From JACCUZ01 sp038246575 (GTDB lineage Bacteria; Actinomycetota; Actinomycetes; JACCUZ01): 14,955 bases of DNA. This document shows, piece after piece, positions 13,843 to 14,955 of the stretch (positions are counted from its first letter, which is position 1; every line of letters starts with the position of its first letter). The translations under genes were made by a program, and so were the position numbers. Location of the stretch: NCBI GenBank assembly GCA_038246575.1, contig JBBRVU010000095.1, forward strand, positions 1 to 14,955, written 5' to 3'. Under the pieces are notes generated by a model that was not told where the DNA came from, searched no databases, and was given only the letters and a program-made list of their open reading frames with translations.

Positions 13843-14749
13843 GCGACTGCTCCCCACCGGCACCTCGGCCTGCGTCGATGGCGCCCCGGAAGAGCGGCAT
13901 CCCGGTCGTGCCCACCGGGATGCGCCACAACCTCCCACCCATGGGAGCGGCGTCGGTCACCTCGACCTCGTCCCCGAAGTCGGTGATGACCAGCGAGTCC
14001 TCCACGAAGACGCAGTTGCACGGCACACCACCGGTCTCGAGGAAGTCGATGGGTGTGCCGTCCTTCGCCAGGATGTCGACGCCCCCGGCCATGAAGGCGG
14101 TGATCCACAGGTTGCCGTCCCGATCGATCTTGAGTCCGTCGGGGATGTGACCCTCGGGCAGGACGTGAATGAGCTCGGACGCTAGACCTGGCCACTTCCG
14201 ATAGACACCGCGGTCATAGGACTCGACCCAGATGAGCGAGCCCTCCGGCTCCGCGACGATGCCATTCGGATACGCCGGCCCGACCTCCTCGACGAGCTCG
14301 CCGGTGCCGTCCGGCTCGAGAACGAACAGACGACCGGTGCTTCGATCATCTGGGTAGTAGTCGCCGGGATCGGTGAAATAGAGGCGGCCGTCCGGTGCAA
14401 AGGTCAGATCGTTCGGTGCGCGCAGCGTGAAGCCGGCCACCTCGGTGGCGACCACCTCGACCGTTCCGTCTGGCCACGCCTTCTGAATCGAGGGTTCAGT
14501 CATCACGGTCGCCTTCCAGGGTCCGACCGTTCCACCGTTCTGGGTGATGTACACGGCTCCGTCGGAACCGAGCATGCAAGCGTTGGGCCCACCGCCGCAC
14601 AGCGCATAGTCGTGGATCCCCCGCTCGGGCGACCAGGCGACGATCTTGCTCGTGTACGTCTCCACCATCACGATGCGTCCGTCGGGGAGCACATCAGGCC
14701 CTTCGGGATGTCCGAGACCGCTCGCCAGGGTCTCCACAGGGTGCCGCAC
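13832..14749 (-). CDS. SMP-30/gluconolactonase-family lactonase
   Basis: A 305-residue six-bladed beta-propeller with the metal ligands of the SMP-30 family: Glu16 (GHPEGP), Asn113 (APNDLTF), Asn162 (YPNGI) and Asp204 (IPDGL), which bind one Ca2+ or Zn2+. Blade repeats such as LPDGRIVMVE, FAPDGRLYFTDP and DRDGNLWITAF are clear. The family hydrolyses sugar lactones to aldonates. There is no signal peptide, so it is cytoplasmic. The start is GTG at 14749 with GGAGG 6 bases upstream. It overlaps the SDR 3 start by 11 bp and lies 32 bp after the VOC gene. Together with the two SDRs it forms a dehydrogenase-plus-lactonase module, the usual first two steps of non-phosphorylating sugar oxidation. 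The sugar is not identifiable. Confidence 0.93.
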   Translation of the reverse strand: MRHPVETLASGLGHPEGPDVLPDGRIVMVETYTSKIVAWSPERGIHDYALCGGGPNACMLGSDGAVYITQNGGTVGPWKATVMTEPSIQKAWPDGTVEVVATEVAGFTLRAPNDLTFAPDGRLYFTDPGDYYPDDRSTGRLFVLEPDGTGELVEEVGPAYPNGIVAEPEGSLIWVESYDRGVYRKWPGLASELIHVLPEGHIPDGLKIDRDGNLWITAFMAGGVDILAKDGTPIDFLETGGVPCNCVFVEDSLVITDFGDEVEVTDAAPMGGRLWRIPVGTTGMPLFRGAIDAGRGAGGEQSRVG

Positions 14750-14781
14750 TTTGGTCCTCCTCGATTGTCACCTTGGTCGTG

Positions 14782-14955
14782 CTAGGGCTTCTGGAAGAGC
14801 TCGATGGGGTAGCCATCAGGGTCGAGCAGGTAGATGCTGCGGGCTCCGGCATTGGGCCCGCTGGTGATGTCGACGGCTCCATCAGAACGTGCCCTCCCGC
14901 CGTACCCTTCGAGCCGGACGACCATCTCGTCGATGTCGTCGACGTAGAGGCAGAG
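14782..14955 (-). CDS. VOC-superfamily (glyoxalase/dioxygenase-like) protein, C-terminal part (runs off the right edge)
   Basis: The last 58 codons read in frame from the window edge (LCLYVDDIDEMVVRLEGYGG) to ARSIYLLDPDGYPIELFQKP and a TAG stop. The ending (Y/F)xxDPDGxxIEL is the diagnostic end of vicinal-oxygen-chelate domains, and its Glu is the usual metal ligand. Members include glyoxalase I, methylmalonyl-CoA epimerase, extradiol dioxygenases and antibiotic-binding proteins, so no function can be assigned. It is 32 bp upstream of the SMP-30 lactonase and on the same strand, so it is probably the preceding gene of that operon. An isomerase or epimerase role in the same pathway is possible but unproven. 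Reading on the same strand in another frame gives a Ser/Thr-rich sequence with no family features. Confidence 0.85.
   Translation of the reverse strand, partial: LCLYVDDIDEMVVRLEGYGGRARSDGAVDITSGPNAGARSIYLLDPDGYPIELFQKP

Overview
The window is about 15 kb of gene-dense, high-GC bacterial DNA. Third codon positions are strongly G/C, GTG starts are common, genes overlap by 4 bp and -10 boxes are of the TANNNT kind. This fits an actinobacterium (Actinomycetota, for example a Nocardioides- or Pseudonocardia-like genus); I cannot name the species. It reads as an accessory catabolic island for a sugar or sugar-like compound. I see no tRNA, rRNA, CRISPR array or mobile element, and no gap between genes exceeds about 150 bp.

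Layout from left to right. (A) 1-5856, minus strand: one transcription unit encoding a sugar-binding lipoprotein, a double-NBD sugar ABC ATPase, a permease, an RbsD/FucU mutarotase, a fucose/arabinose-isomerase-like protein and the start of an FGGY sugar kinase. This is a complete uptake-mutarotate-isomerise-phosphorylate set. The binding-protein gene is broken near 5420. (B) 5969-6964, minus: a LacI-family regulator. (C) 7107-7889, plus: a metallo-beta-lactamase-fold lactonase-like hydrolase, divergent from the regulator. (D) 7937-11378, minus: SDR dehydrogenase, CaiB/BaiF CoA-transferase, CitE/HpcH lyase and MaoC hydratase. (E) 11481-12311, plus: an EamA/DMT transporter, probably leaderless. 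(F) 12323-14955, minus: a partial VOC protein, an SMP-30 lactonase and two more SDR dehydrogenases.

The most informative signal is regulatory. A near-palindromic LacI-type operator with core AATCG(A/G)TT lies just downstream of the -10 box of three units: the ABC/isomerase operon, the MBL gene and the SDR-CoA operon. The two strongest promoters are TTGAC(A/C), a 17-bp spacer and TA(C/T)GGT. One regulator therefore probably controls sugar uptake, a lactonase and a CoA-dependent acid-cleavage cassette together.

My reading is a dual pathway. One arm isomerises and phosphorylates the imported sugar. The other oxidises it with SDRs, opens the lactone with the MBL and/or SMP-30 enzyme, and ends in acid activation (CaiB), hydration (MaoC) and retro-aldol cleavage (CitE), as in mesaconate, itaconate and citramalate metabolism. 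The substrate is unknown, and the joining of the two arms is inference.
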